Source: JBBQKF01 sp038326615 | GTDB taxonomy: Bacteria; Bacillota; Clostridia; Saccharofermentanales; UBA5734 | Direction: 5' to 3' | DNA: 26,731 nucleotides | Assembly (NCBI GenBank): GCA_038326615.1 | Contig: JBBQKF010000040.1 | Location: 1 to 26,731, forward strand | Shown: one piece after another, positions 1-8,529 of the stretch | Layout of the letters: every line of letters starts with the position of its first letter | How positions within the stretch are numbered: position 1 is the stretch's first letter | Notes under the pieces: generated by a model | Databases searched by the model: none | The model's input: the letters and a program-made list of their open reading frames with translations, nothing else | What the model was told of the DNA's origin: nothing | Program-made: the position numbers and the translations under genes

Positions 1-605
1 AAAAGAAAACTTTTACGATTAAAACCAAGCCACGCAGAGAGCGCTCGAAAAAAAGTGTCATGCTCACCTAGCTTGCGCCATTCGTTTACAACTTTCTTGT
101 CTAGCAGTTTAAAGTCAGATGCATTTTCAAGATTATATCCCGAAGCTTTGCTAAAGAATTTATAAAAAAGAACGGCATTCAATTTTTGCCCCATCGACTC
201 TTTGCCACGGTTGGATTTAACTCCTTCGACAATATCGAATTTTTCTTTTTCCCACACATTAACCATCATGGGGATGTATTCCGGAGGATGCTGCAAATCA
301 CCATCCATAAGAATAACTGCGTCGCCCGAAGAGTAATGAAGTCCCGCGCAGATTGCGGCTTCCTTACCGAAATTACGTGAAAACCTTATTGCCTTCACAA
401 CGCCTGTGTATCCACCTTCGTTTTGAGGCCGACGATATTGTGCGCACTGCTCGATTGCTTTCCATGAATGGTCATTTGAACCATCGTCAACAAGAATAAT
501 TTCAAAGTCATAATTAAACGAATCAAAAATAGGAGTTACAACCCCTATTGTGACTGGAATCTGTTTTTCTTCATTGTAGAAAGGAATAATGAGGGATAAT
601 TTCAC
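1..605 (-). CDS. GT2-family glycosyltransferase (GtrB/DPM1-like), 3' end beyond window
   Basis: The reading frame is open from a GTG start at 605-603 to the left edge (about 201 codons), so the C-terminus is missing. The start is chosen because a perfect AGGAGG lies at 619-614, 8 bases upstream. Visible GT2 features are an N-terminal strand followed by PFYNEE (residues 8-13), the nucleotide-sugar motif VDDGS (39-43), FSRNFGKE (75-82) and the metal-binding DGDLQHPP (101-108). This pattern is typical of enzymes that load a sugar from UDP- or GDP-sugar onto a polyprenyl phosphate (GtrB, dolichol-phosphate-mannose synthase type). Such proteins usually end in two membrane helices, which would lie outside the window. 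Substrate and acceptor cannot be told. The gene is divergent from glmU. Confidence 0.85.
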   Translation of the reverse strand, partial: MKLSLIIPFYNEEKQIPVTIGVVTPIFDSFNYDFEIILVDDGSNDHSWKAIEQCAQYRRPQNEGGYTGVVKAIRFSRNFGKEAAICAGLHYSSGDAVILMDGDLQHPPEYIPMMVNVWEKEKFDIVEGVKSNRGKESMGQKLNAVLFYKFFSKASGYNLENASDFKLLDKKVVNEWRKLGEHDTFFRALSAWLGFNRKSFL

Positions 606-703
606 GTAAAAATCCTCCTGATAAAATATTTATTTTAAAAAAGCATAAACAGTCAATCGCTAAAAACCTATATACAGTCAAACACTAAAAATCCAAATAA
701 AAT

Positions 704-728
704 AAGCCTCCAATGAAAAATTGGGCTT
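704..728 (-). other. Hairpin in the leader of the glycosyltransferase gene
   Basis: AAGCC-TC-CAAT at 704-714 pairs with ATTGGGCTT at 720-728, leaving a 2-base bulge and a 5-base loop. On the minus strand it lies between the proposed promoter (756-783) and the start codon (605), so it would be in the 5' untranslated RNA. No good U-tract follows, so it is not called a terminator. Role unknown. Confidence 0.3.
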
Positions 729-755
729 TATATTATAAGAGATTCATTAAGAATG

Positions 756-783
756 ATTGTACCATAAATTTTTCTGAATTCAA
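756..783 (-). promoter_or_regulatory. Predicted sigma-A promoter for the glycosyltransferase
   Basis: Reading the minus strand, TTGAAT (783-778) is followed after 16 bases by TACAAT (761-756). TGG stands just before the -10, giving an extended -10. It is divergent from the glmU promoter, about 40 bases away. Confidence 0.5.
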
Positions 784-821
784 AAATTTTAACAAAAAAG
801 TGATAAATTTCTTAACATTAG

Positions 822-853
822 TTGAACAAAACAAATCATCTTAGTGGTATAAT
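822..853 (+). promoter_or_regulatory. Predicted extended -10 promoter for glmU
   Basis: A perfect TATAAT at 848-853 is preceded by TGG (extended -10). The best -35 match, TTGAAC at 822-827, has a long 20-base spacer, so recognition probably rests on the extended -10. The leader to the glmU start at 1002 would be about 140 bases. Confidence 0.5.
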
Positions 854-1001
854 CAGTATATAGTTTTGCCATAGAGGACAAAACTAATCAGCAGAATTCA
901 TACTAAACTTGAAATCTGCTGTGATTTTGCGTTTAATTATACAAATAATTACAAGGTTGATATTACGTTTGAAAGAAACGAAATCAGGATTGGAGATATA
1001 A

Positions 1002-2387
1002 ATGGGGATATGTGCAATTGTTATGGCGGCTGGTGAAGGTAGGAGGATGAAGTCCAAAAAATGTAAGTTCGTCCAAAAAACTGCTGGCAAGCCAATTGTT
1101 ATTTGGGTTAAAGAAGCACTTTGTGAAGCAGGCGCTCATGAACAGGTTTATATAGTAGGACATCTTCAGGAGCAAGTGCGCCAGGTTCTAGGTGAGGATG
1201 TTGCTTTTGTTCTTCAGGAACAGCAACTTGGAACAGGACATGCAGTAATGCAGGCATCGCCATTCCTTGAAGGCAGAATGGGAGCAACTCTTGTAATCAG
1301 AGGGGACACACCACTTATTACAGCACAAACTTTAAGAAATGTAATCACATATTTTGAAACAGGCAATTATTCGGCAGTAATTATAACTACTGACACTAAT
1401 GAATCAACTGGATATGGAAAAATAATCCGTAACGTGCAAGGTGATGTTGTCAAAATTGTAACCACGAATTCATATCCAGGCGAAAGAAGCGGTATTTTTG
1501 AGGGTAATTCAAGCATGTACTGTTTTGATACAGCACTACTGGTTTCTGTTCTTGGACGAATTGGCTGCAAGAGTGGTAACGAGGAATATTGTCTTACAGA
1601 TGCTATCGAAATTCTGATAAATGATGGACGCAAAGTTGGTGCATATAAAGCGCCATTTGAGGAGACCGTTGGAGTTCATGATAAATTTCAATTAATGCAG
1701 GTTTCAAAACTCCTTAATAAAAGAATATGCAGGAATCACATGAAAGAAGGCGTAACGATTGTTGACCCTGATACCACATGGATTGAGGCATCTGTGAAAA
1801 TCGGCTGCGACTCGGAAATTCTTCCGAACACAATTCTTGAAGGAAATACAGTTATTGGAGAAGATGCTGTAATTGGTCCTAATTCACGACTAACGGATGC
1901 AAAAGTTGAAGACGATGTGGTAATATATGATTCTATTGTTGCTGGAAGCACTGTTAGGACTGGTGCATGTATCGGACCGTTTTCTTATATTAGACCGGGA
2001 ACAGATATCGGAGCTCATGCAAGAATCGGAAATTCTGTTGAAATTAAAAATGCACGAATTGGCAATTACACAAAAGCACTCAATCTTTCATATATTGCAG
2101 ATGCTGATATAGGAGATAATGTTAATTATGGAAGTGGATGTATAATAGCAAATTACGACGGAAACACCAAAAATAGGACAAAAATCGGAGACAATTCTTT
2201 CATTGGAAGTAATAGTAATCTTATTGCTCCAGTACAGATTGCAAATGATACTTACATAGCTGCGGGCTCAACTGTTACTGATGATGTACCACCTTACGGC
2301 ATGGCAATTGCAAGATCAAGACAGCTTGTAAAAGAAAATTGGGTTTTAAACAAAAACAGACTTAGAAGTCAAAAAGAAAAACTTTAG
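1002..2387 (+). CDS. glmU: GlmU: UDP-GlcNAc pyrophosphorylase / GlcN-1-P acetyltransferase, divergent
   Basis: GlmU makes UDP-GlcNAc for cell wall synthesis in the cytoplasm. The length (461 aa) is normal. The N-terminal nucleotidyltransferase domain shows AAGEGRRM (9-16), Lys22, QLGTGHAV (75-82) and GDTPLI (101-106). The C-terminal left-handed beta-helix shows hexapeptide repeats from about residue 251, RPG (331-333), NYDGNTK (384-390) and FIGSNSNLIAP (400-410). Several usually invariant positions differ: Thr154 replaces the Glu of VEEKDA (E. coli E154), His226 replaces the Asn of GVNDR (N227), and Asn361 replaces the acetyltransferase base His363 in the (N/G)HLSY motif. Family membership is clear and the glmU-pth-mfd context supports it, but full dual activity is uncertain. 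GGAG at 992-995 supports the start. Confidence 0.88.
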   Translation: MGICAIVMAAGEGRRMKSKKCKFVQKTAGKPIVIWVKEALCEAGAHEQVYIVGHLQEQVRQVLGEDVAFVLQEQQLGTGHAVMQASPFLEGRMGATLVIRGDTPLITAQTLRNVITYFETGNYSAVIITTDTNESTGYGKIIRNVQGDVVKIVTTNSYPGERSGIFEGNSSMYCFDTALLVSVLGRIGCKSGNEEYCLTDAIEILINDGRKVGAYKAPFEETVGVHDKFQLMQVSKLLNKRICRNHMKEGVTIVDPDTTWIEASVKIGCDSEILPNTILEGNTVIGEDAVIGPNSRLTDAKVEDDVVIYDSIVAGSTVRTGACIGPFSYIRPGTDIGAHARIGNSVEIKNARIGNYTKALNLSYIADADIGDNVNYGSGCIIANYDGNTKNRTKIGDNSFIGSNSNLIAPVQIANDTYIAAGSTVTDDVPPYGMAIARSRQLVKENWVLNKNRLRSQKEKL

Positions 2388-2395
2388 CATAATCC

Positions 2396-2450
2396 TCCGG
2401 CTTACACTAAAAAACCATAAAATAAACAAATATAAAAGCCGGATTTTTTT
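2396..2450 (+). terminator. Possible intrinsic terminator after glmU
   Basis: TCCGGCTT (2396-2403) pairs perfectly with AAGCCGGA (2436-2443), followed directly by seven T residues (2444-2450). The loop is long and A-rich (32 bases), so efficiency may be low and some readthrough into pth is possible. Confidence 0.55.
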
Positions 2451-2508
2451 AGAAGATTCTGGTAACACCATTTATTAAGAATAAAATGCAGATGAGAGGA
2501 AACAATAG

Positions 2509-3177
2509 ATGCAGAGCACTTCACCATGGTTGATTGTCGGACTTGGCAATCCTGGCGCAAAATACGAAAAAACATGGCACAATGCCGGATTTTTATCAAT
2601 TGAATATATAGCGCAAAAACACAAAATAAAGCTTGATCGCATTAAATTCAAAGGTGTATATGGGCAGGGTGTGATTAATGGTGAAAAAGTGATTTTGTTA
2701 AAGCCATCCACATTCATGAATAATAGCGGTGAATGTGTTCAGGAAGCTGTTTCATTCTTTAAGATTCCACCAGATAAGTTAATTCTGATTTATGATGACA
2801 TTGATGTTGAGCGTGGAGTTATTAAGATTCGTCCAAATGGGAGCGCTGGCACTCATAATGGAATGCGTTCTGTAATTTCTCATCTTAATTGGCAGGATTT
2901 TCCAAGGCTCCGCGTGGGAATAGGGCCATTACCAGAAAGATGGGCAATAGTTGATTATGTTTTATCAGAAATTTCAAGCGATTATCAAGCCGCGATGTTT
3001 GACAGTTTCAAAAAAGCTGGTGAAGCTTTGGAAGCTATGATTGCAAAAGGCATTGCACCTGCTATGAACTTATTCAACGGCAAGGAAAAACCTGCAAAGA
3101 AAGATAATTCCACATCTAATTCTACTACTGCAAAAAACACTACTTCGAATACTAACGAAAAGAGTCAGGATTTTTAA
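2509..3177 (+). CDS. pth: Peptidyl-tRNA hydrolase
   Basis: Pth cleaves peptidyl-tRNAs that drop off ribosomes, recycling the tRNA. The family core is complete: IVGLGNPGAKYEKTWHNAGF (9-28) with Asn14 and catalytic His24, KPSTFMNNSG (65-74), YDDIDV with Asp97 (95-100) and AGTHNGMRS with Asn117 (113-121). Those residues correspond to E. coli N10, H20, D93 and N114. Thr115 stands where Gly is usual. After about residue 192 there is a low-complexity Ser/Thr/Asn/Lys tail of some 30 residues not needed for the fold. GAGAGGA at 2494-2500 supports the start. The stop codon abuts the mfd start, so the two are surely co-transcribed and probably translationally coupled. Confidence 0.96.
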   Translation: MQSTSPWLIVGLGNPGAKYEKTWHNAGFLSIEYIAQKHKIKLDRIKFKGVYGQGVINGEKVILLKPSTFMNNSGECVQEAVSFFKIPPDKLILIYDDIDVERGVIKIRPNGSAGTHNGMRSVISHLNWQDFPRLRVGIGPLPERWAIVDYVLSEISSDYQAAMFDSFKKAGEALEAMIAKGIAPAMNLFNGKEKPAKKDNSTSNSTTAKNTTSNTNEKSQDF

Positions 3178-6100
3178 ATGGCGATAGTAACAAACGAAAA
3201 ATTATTCTCATATGCCTCGAAAGATCCAAGCTATTGCATTTTGCGGGATCACATTAAATATGACCGCAAAGGGGTAATCAATGTTACAGGTCCTACAGAT
3301 TCGTTGAAGAATTATCTGTGGATGGCGCTTGCGCGAGAAACAGGCAAAAAGCCCTGTATTCTTGTTTCTGATGAACTTCGAGCCAGAAGTGTAGCTGAAG
3401 AAATCAAAGAATATATGCATGGGAATATCCTAATTTTCAGACAAAGAGAATTAAATCTGGTAGATGCAGATGCATCAAGCAGAGAAGCGGAAATTGAAAG
3501 ACTTTCTGTTTTGAAGAATTTGATTTCAAACGAATTTGACGCACTTATAATAACCGGAGGCGGTGCCCTCTCTAAACTTATGCCGGCTACGGATTTTATA
3601 AACAAAATAATTTCTGTGGCTGTTGGAAGCCAGATGCAACCAGATGACCTTAGTAACAAATTACTCGAATTGGGATATGAAAGAACACGGCTGGTAGAAG
3701 GTCCAGGTCAGTTTGCACAACGAGGAGACATTATTGACATTGTTCCGCCAGGAATGGGTATTGGCGCATCTGATGAGAAAAAGGGAATCAGAATCAGTTT
3801 TTACGATGATGAAATTGATGCAATAAAAATATTTGACATTGTTTCACAAAGATCAATTGAAATGGTTAAGGAAATTAAGTTTGGACCTGCTCGTGAGCTT
3901 TTGATAGGCAAGTCTCAAAGAGGAGAAATTGCAACAGCAATTCTTGAAATTAAACCAACAACAGGAGCAGAAATAAAAAGACGTGATGCACATAAAATTG
4001 AAGAAGGCATAGTATTCCCGGGTCTCGACAGGTATCTGTCTGTCATATACCCACAAGCACAGACTATATTCGACTATCTGTCCGGTACAGACGTATTTAT
4101 TGTTGCTGACGAGCTTTTACATATAAAAAATAGGATGGACGCATATCTTGCGGATTTTTACGAAAGATTCAAAGTTCTTTTATCAAAAGAAGCAATATTA
4201 CCATGTTCACAGGATGCTCTTTTTAAAGGCGTTGAAATATTAATACAACTCGAGAAGAAGAACCAGATTCTGCATTTTGCCATGATTCCTTCTTCTGGAA
4301 ACGGCTTCCCAAAAGCGAAAGAAATTACCATTTTAGGAAGGGAGTGTGATTCCTATAGGGCAAAAGAAAACTTACTTATACGTGATGTAAAAACAAGGCT
4401 TGAGGAAGGTCTGGAAACAATTCTGATGGTTTCGAATGAGGCAAGACAAGCGAAATTAAAGGGTTTGTTTGACGATGAGGCTGTTGTTGCTAATTTTGCA
4501 CAAATTACTTTGAAAAATGGTTTTGAATATAAAGCTGCATCGGTTCTATTTGTGGGAAGTAATCAGATTTTTGGATCTGAAAGGCCGTTAAAGAAACGTC
4601 ATAAAAAGGGCATGAAAATTGACCTTTTCAGCGATCTTCGTCCAGGAGATTTGGTTGTTCATGAGGCGCACGGTGTAGGAAAATATATTGGGCTTATGAA
4701 TATTGAATCCGGAGGAATAAAGCGCGACTACCTAAAAATAGAATATCATGGATCTGACACACTTTATATTTCAATGGAAAACTTTGACCAGATTCAAAAA
4801 TATGTAGGCTCAGAGGGGCGTGAACCTAGGCTTTCGAAACTTGGCGGACAAGAATGGAATAAGCTAAAAGAGAAGGCGAGAGATTCAATTAAGAAGCTAG
4901 CCACGAATCTTGTAGCTCTATACGCTGAACGCATGGCGAGGAAAGGGAACAAGTTTGCTGTCGATACAGTCTGGCAACAAGAATTTGAAGACAATTTTCC
5001 ATATGAAGAAACCGCAGATCAAGTTAAAAGCATAGAAGAAATTAAAACAGATATGGAATCTGACAAGGTAATGGATCGACTTTTGTGCGGTGATGTTGGA
5101 TTTGGTAAAACTGAAGTAGCTTTCAGGGCAGTTTTTAAATGCATAATGGATGGAAAACAAGCGGCAATTCTTGTCCCCACAACGGTTCTTGCGCAGCAAC
5201 ACTACGAAAATCTTAAAGCACGTTTGTCGAGTTTTCCTGTTAGTGTTGGCCTTTTAAGCCGATTTGCATCGGATGCAATGATCAAAAACACAAAAAAGGA
5301 AATAAACTCTGGAAAACTAGATGTTGTCATAGGAACGCACAGAGTTTTATCAAACGATATTAAATTCAAAGATCTTGGCCTTCTTGTTGTTGACGAGGAA
5401 CAACGCTTCGGAGTAGATCATAAGGAGCACCTAAAAGAACTCTTTCCGCTTGTGGATGTTTTGACACTGACTGCTACTCCCATTCCAAGAACTCTTCATA
5501 TGTCAATGGCTGGAATCAGGGATATAAGTGTTCTTGAAGAACCTCCTTTGGATAGAAGAGCTGTACAGACTTATGTTATGGAATATGACGAAGATATAAT
5601 TGCAGAAGCGTTATTGAGAGAAATTTCACGTAAGGGGCAGGTTTTCTATCTTTTTAATGATACTCGCAGGATGAACGAAAAAGTAGCAATGATTGAACGA
5701 ATGATTCCAGGAGCAAGGATTGCTTATGCTCATGGAAAAATGGGAGAGCGTCAGCTTGAAGATATCATTAATACATTTATTCGTGATGAAGCGGATGTGC
5801 TTGTTTGTACAACCATCATAGAATCTGGAATTGACATGCCAAATGTAAACACTATAATCGTCGAAGATGCAGATCGTTTAGGACTTGCACAACTTTACCA
5901 GTTAAGAGGAAGAGTTGGACGCTCTGATCGTCAGGCTTATGCTTATGTTACATATAGAAGAGATAAGATTTTGACTGAAATTGCTGAAAAAAGGTTAGCG
6001 GCAATTCGTGATTATACAGAACTTGGATCAGGATTTAAAATAGCTTTAAGGGATCTTGAGGTTAGAGGCGCCGGAAATCTTCTTGGTGCTGAGCAACATG

Positions 6101-6657
6101 GCAATCTTGATGCTATAGGATATGATCTTTATTGCAGGATGCTTGAAGAAGAAATAAAAATGCAATCCGGTAAAACCGAAGCGCCAAAACTTCAGGCAGG
6201 TGTAGAAATTGAAATCGACGCGTATATTCCCGCAACATATGTCCCAGATGAAGGGCAAAGAATGGATATGTACAGACGGCTTGGAGAAATTGCAGGAAGA
6301 ACAGCTTATTATGATGTGCTCGACGAATTGTCCGACCGTTACGGTGACTTGCCGAATCAGATTCTGATGCTGGCAGATATTGCATATATAAGGGCAATTG
6401 CTTCTGAAATAGGATTTTCAAGGGTTTGGGAAAAGAGCGGATCTATTATTTTCCAATATGCAGATGGAATAAAGCCTGATATGAAGATGATTTCAATTTT
6501 ATTAAACATACCAGCATATAAAGGAATGATTCTTTTTAATGCAGGCACAAAGCCGTATCTTGTTTTTAGGAATGCTGCGCGAATTAAGTCGAAAGCGCCA
6601 GAACAAATCCGCACTTTATTTATGGAATACGAAAAGATTTCTGCGGAAGAAAAATAG
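3178..6657 (+). CDS. mfd: Transcription-repair coupling factor Mfd
   Basis: Mfd is a DNA translocase that removes RNA polymerase stalled at lesions and recruits UvrA for nucleotide excision repair. The 1159-residue length is normal. In order there is an N-terminal UvrB-like region with the EGPGQFAQRGDIIDIVPPG segment (about 175-195), the CarD-like RNA-polymerase-interacting domain around LRPGDLVVHEAHGVGKYIG (about 487-505), then a superfamily 2 helicase motor. The motor has Walker A GDVGFGKT (638-645), DEEQRFG (739-745), TATPIPRT and QLRGRVGRSD. A C-terminal TRCF domain follows. The ATG directly follows the pth stop; AGGA in the pth tail is the only ribosome binding site, which suggests coupling. 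Confidence 0.98.
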   Translation: MAIVTNEKLFSYASKDPSYCILRDHIKYDRKGVINVTGPTDSLKNYLWMALARETGKKPCILVSDELRARSVAEEIKEYMHGNILIFRQRELNLVDADASSREAEIERLSVLKNLISNEFDALIITGGGALSKLMPATDFINKIISVAVGSQMQPDDLSNKLLELGYERTRLVEGPGQFAQRGDIIDIVPPGMGIGASDEKKGIRISFYDDEIDAIKIFDIVSQRSIEMVKEIKFGPARELLIGKSQRGEIATAILEIKPTTGAEIKRRDAHKIEEGIVFPGLDRYLSVIYPQAQTIFDYLSGTDVFIVADELLHIKNRMDAYLADFYERFKVLLSKEAILPCSQDALFKGVEILIQLEKKNQILHFAMIPSSGNGFPKAKEITILGRECDSYRAKENLLIRDVKTRLEEGLETILMVSNEARQAKLKGLFDDEAVVANFAQITLKNGFEYKAASVLFVGSNQIFGSERPLKKRHKKGMKIDLFSDLRPGDLVVHEAHGVGKYIGLMNIESGGIKRDYLKIEYHGSDTLYISMENFDQIQKYVGSEGREPRLSKLGGQEWNKLKEKARDSIKKLATNLVALYAERMARKGNKFAVDTVWQQEFEDNFPYEETADQVKSIEEIKTDMESDKVMDRLLCGDVGFGKTEVAFRAVFKCIMDGKQAAILVPTTVLAQQHYENLKARLSSFPVSVGLLSRFASDAMIKNTKKEINSGKLDVVIGTHRVLSNDIKFKDLGLLVVDEEQRFGVDHKEHLKELFPLVDVLTLTATPIPRTLHMSMAGIRDISVLEEPPLDRRAVQTYVMEYDEDIIAEALLREISRKGQVFYLFNDTRRMNEKVAMIERMIPGARIAYAHGKMGERQLEDIINTFIRDEADVLVCTTIIESGIDMPNVNTIIVEDADRLGLAQLYQLRGRVGRSDRQAYAYVTYRRDKILTEIAEKRLAAIRDYTELGSGFKIALRDLEVRGAGNLLGAEQHGNLDAIGYDLYCRMLEEEIKMQSGKTEAPKLQAGVEIEIDAYIPATYVPDEGQRMDMYRRLGEIAGRTAYYDVLDELSDRYGDLPNQILMLADIAYIRAIASEIGFSRVWEKSGSIIFQYADGIKPDMKMISILLNIPAYKGMILFNAGTKPYLVFRNAARIKSKAPEQIRTLFMEYEKISAEEK

Positions 6658-6846
6658 TATTTATATAACAACGTAAATTCATAAGAATAAATCTGAATAA
6701 ATCATATAGGTAATTATAGAAATGTTGAAATTATATTAAGAATATATTAAAAATAAGCATTCTGATATAAAAATTCTCCCAAATATATTAAGATAGAAGA
6801 AACATAAAAAAATTACATTTATTTAATGAATGTGGGGGTATTTTAT

Positions 6847-8418
6847 ATGCAACTTAAGAGAAGTCTATTTGGTGGTTATAAAAAAAGAATGACCGATGAA
6901 TTTATAAAAAACCTTACCGAAAACGAGGAAAATGCACAAGCAAGAATAGCATTGATCGAAAGCGAATTACGTCTGCTTAAGGATTCTTCACAGCGTAACC
7001 TTGAATCCGTTCAAGCTGAACTTTTGATGAAGCACAAAAGCATTGCAGATTTATCAAAAATTATTGAAGAAAAAAGCTCACAGCTTCTTTTAATACAACA
7101 AGAAATTGAAGATACTAAATTGGAAGCAGAAGAAAAGATAAAAGAAAATATCGCAATAATTGAGGAAAATCATAAATTGAAAAGTGATAACGAAAACGAA
7201 CAACTACAGGAAAAGATTTCTTTTCTTGAAACGCAATATTCACAAATGGCTGATAAAGTCAGGGCTAATGACGAACAAACTCGCAAAATTGGTCAGATTT
7301 ATATTGATGCATATAATTATACAGAAAAAATGAAAAAGAAAACCAGAGATTTGCTAAATGATGAAATCGATCGAATTTTCGCTGATCTCTATAGTGTGCA
7401 GGATCAGTTTGAAGCTTTTTCAGGACAAATAAATCTTAAGAAAAGGACTCTTAAACAACTTTCAAGAGAAATGAGTGAAGTTCTTCAAACCTTAATTGTT
7501 AAGGTAGATAGTCTTGACCAGGAACAAATAAATCCTCAATCACCACTCGTTTCTATTAAAGCAGCTTCTGACAGAATATATATAAAAATCAGTAAAATAT
7601 TTGAATCGGAAGACTTTGAAGATCAACAAGTAAATGAACAACCTAAAACTGCTAATACTCAAAAGGATATTGAACAACCCAAAATCCCTAATGATCCGCA
7701 GATTAATATACTCCCTGAAACCGAACCTGCCAATGAAGAAGAGTTTTTGACGGATTACGAAACTCAGATAAATGACCTCCGAAAACTTGTCATAAAGCAA
7801 CAGGAATTGCTCGAAATCCATTCGAATAAGGCAATAGAAAAAGGAGAAAGCCTTATAAAATCAATTAGCCCAGAGATGTCTGATTTAAATGAAAATGAAC
7901 AAGCCCCTATTCCTGCCATTGAATCGAAAAATGATGTAGAAGAAATTTCCGAAAATGATGTAGCTTCAAATTTCGATGTGACGGATTTGGAAGAAAATAG
8001 TCCGAAAGATCAAAATGTTATGAAATTTTCATATAATGAATTAAACGCAGAAAGTGATGATTCAATACTTGGGATTTCGGATGCTGACTCAACTTCGAAT
8101 TTGACCCCGAAAGATGAAAATGAAAATAGTGAAGGGATTGTCAATAGATTTGAACGAGAAAAAAAAGAAAGAGATAACTATAGCAGATATTTTGAAGAAA
8201 TAGGGAAAAAATACTCAAAAGACATATCAGACTCATACCCAGCATATATTAAGGAAACCGACAAGCCATCTATTATGATGAGTAAAGAAAATGAAACAAC
8301 TGAAGAATTGTCTGCAAACGAAGAATTGTCAGGAAATGCAAAAGAAGAGTCCGAAGTGTTACCATCAAAGAGGCCAAGCATTAAAGATATCCTAAATAAA
8401 TATGCTAATATGAAATAA
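6847..8418 (+). CDS. Coiled-coil protein of unknown function, possibly DivIVA-like at the N-terminus
   Basis: This gene is not recognised as a named family. An in-frame ATG at 6826 has no ribosome binding site, while ATG 6847 is preceded by GTGGGGG (6832-6838) with normal spacing, giving 523 residues. The N-terminus RSLFGGYKKRMTDEFIKNL resembles the membrane-associated start of DivIVA-type proteins (FxGY...DEFI), which is inference only. About residues 20-245 are highly charged heptad-like sequence (several coiled-coil segments rich in E, K, Q and I/L). From there to the end it is acidic, with much D/E/N/S, short repeats such as EELSANEELSGN, and a basic tail RPSIKDILNKYANMK. No signal peptide or membrane helix is seen. 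It lies between mfd and uvsE but has spaces of about 190 and 110 bases on each side. A structural or cell-pole/division role is possible. Confidence 0.75.
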   Translation: MQLKRSLFGGYKKRMTDEFIKNLTENEENAQARIALIESELRLLKDSSQRNLESVQAELLMKHKSIADLSKIIEEKSSQLLLIQQEIEDTKLEAEEKIKENIAIIEENHKLKSDNENEQLQEKISFLETQYSQMADKVRANDEQTRKIGQIYIDAYNYTEKMKKKTRDLLNDEIDRIFADLYSVQDQFEAFSGQINLKKRTLKQLSREMSEVLQTLIVKVDSLDQEQINPQSPLVSIKAASDRIYIKISKIFESEDFEDQQVNEQPKTANTQKDIEQPKIPNDPQINILPETEPANEEEFLTDYETQINDLRKLVIKQQELLEIHSNKAIEKGESLIKSISPEMSDLNENEQAPIPAIESKNDVEEISENDVASNFDVTDLEENSPKDQNVMKFSYNELNAESDDSILGISDADSTSNLTPKDENENSEGIVNRFEREKKERDNYSRYFEEIGKKYSKDISDSYPAYIKETDKPSIMMSKENETTEELSANEELSGNAKEESEVLPSKRPSIKDILNKYANMK

Positions 8419-8447
8419 CAATTATCTGAAAAACTTCCAATAATTGT
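8418..8447 (+). other. AT-rich hairpin downstream of the coiled-coil gene
   Basis: ACAATTAT (8418-8425) pairs perfectly with ATAATTGT (8440-8447). The stem is almost all A-T and no U-tract follows, so termination would be weak. Confidence 0.25.
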
Positions 8448-8464
8448 ATATTATTCAATGCCAA

Positions 8465-8497
8465 TTGACCGGATCACCCAACAATAAATGATATAAT
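8465..8497 (+). promoter_or_regulatory. Predicted extended -10 promoter for uvsE
   Basis: TATAAT at 8492-8497 is preceded by TGA (extended -10). TTGACC at 8465-8470 could be a -35, but the spacer is 21 bases. The uvsE start is about 32 bases downstream, so the leader would be short. Confidence 0.5.
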
Positions 8498-8529
8498 ATT
8501 AGCAACCATATATTTGGTGTGGAGGGAAT

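Noticed and set aside
186..380. 64-residue plus-strand frame
   Set aside because: It is antisense to the glycosyltransferase, whose motifs are clear on the minus strand.
6725..6771. Promoter for the coiled-coil gene (TTGAAA at 6725-6730, TGATATAAA at 6763-6771)
   Set aside because: The two elements are far from standard spacing, and the DNA is so AT-rich that such matches are expected by chance.
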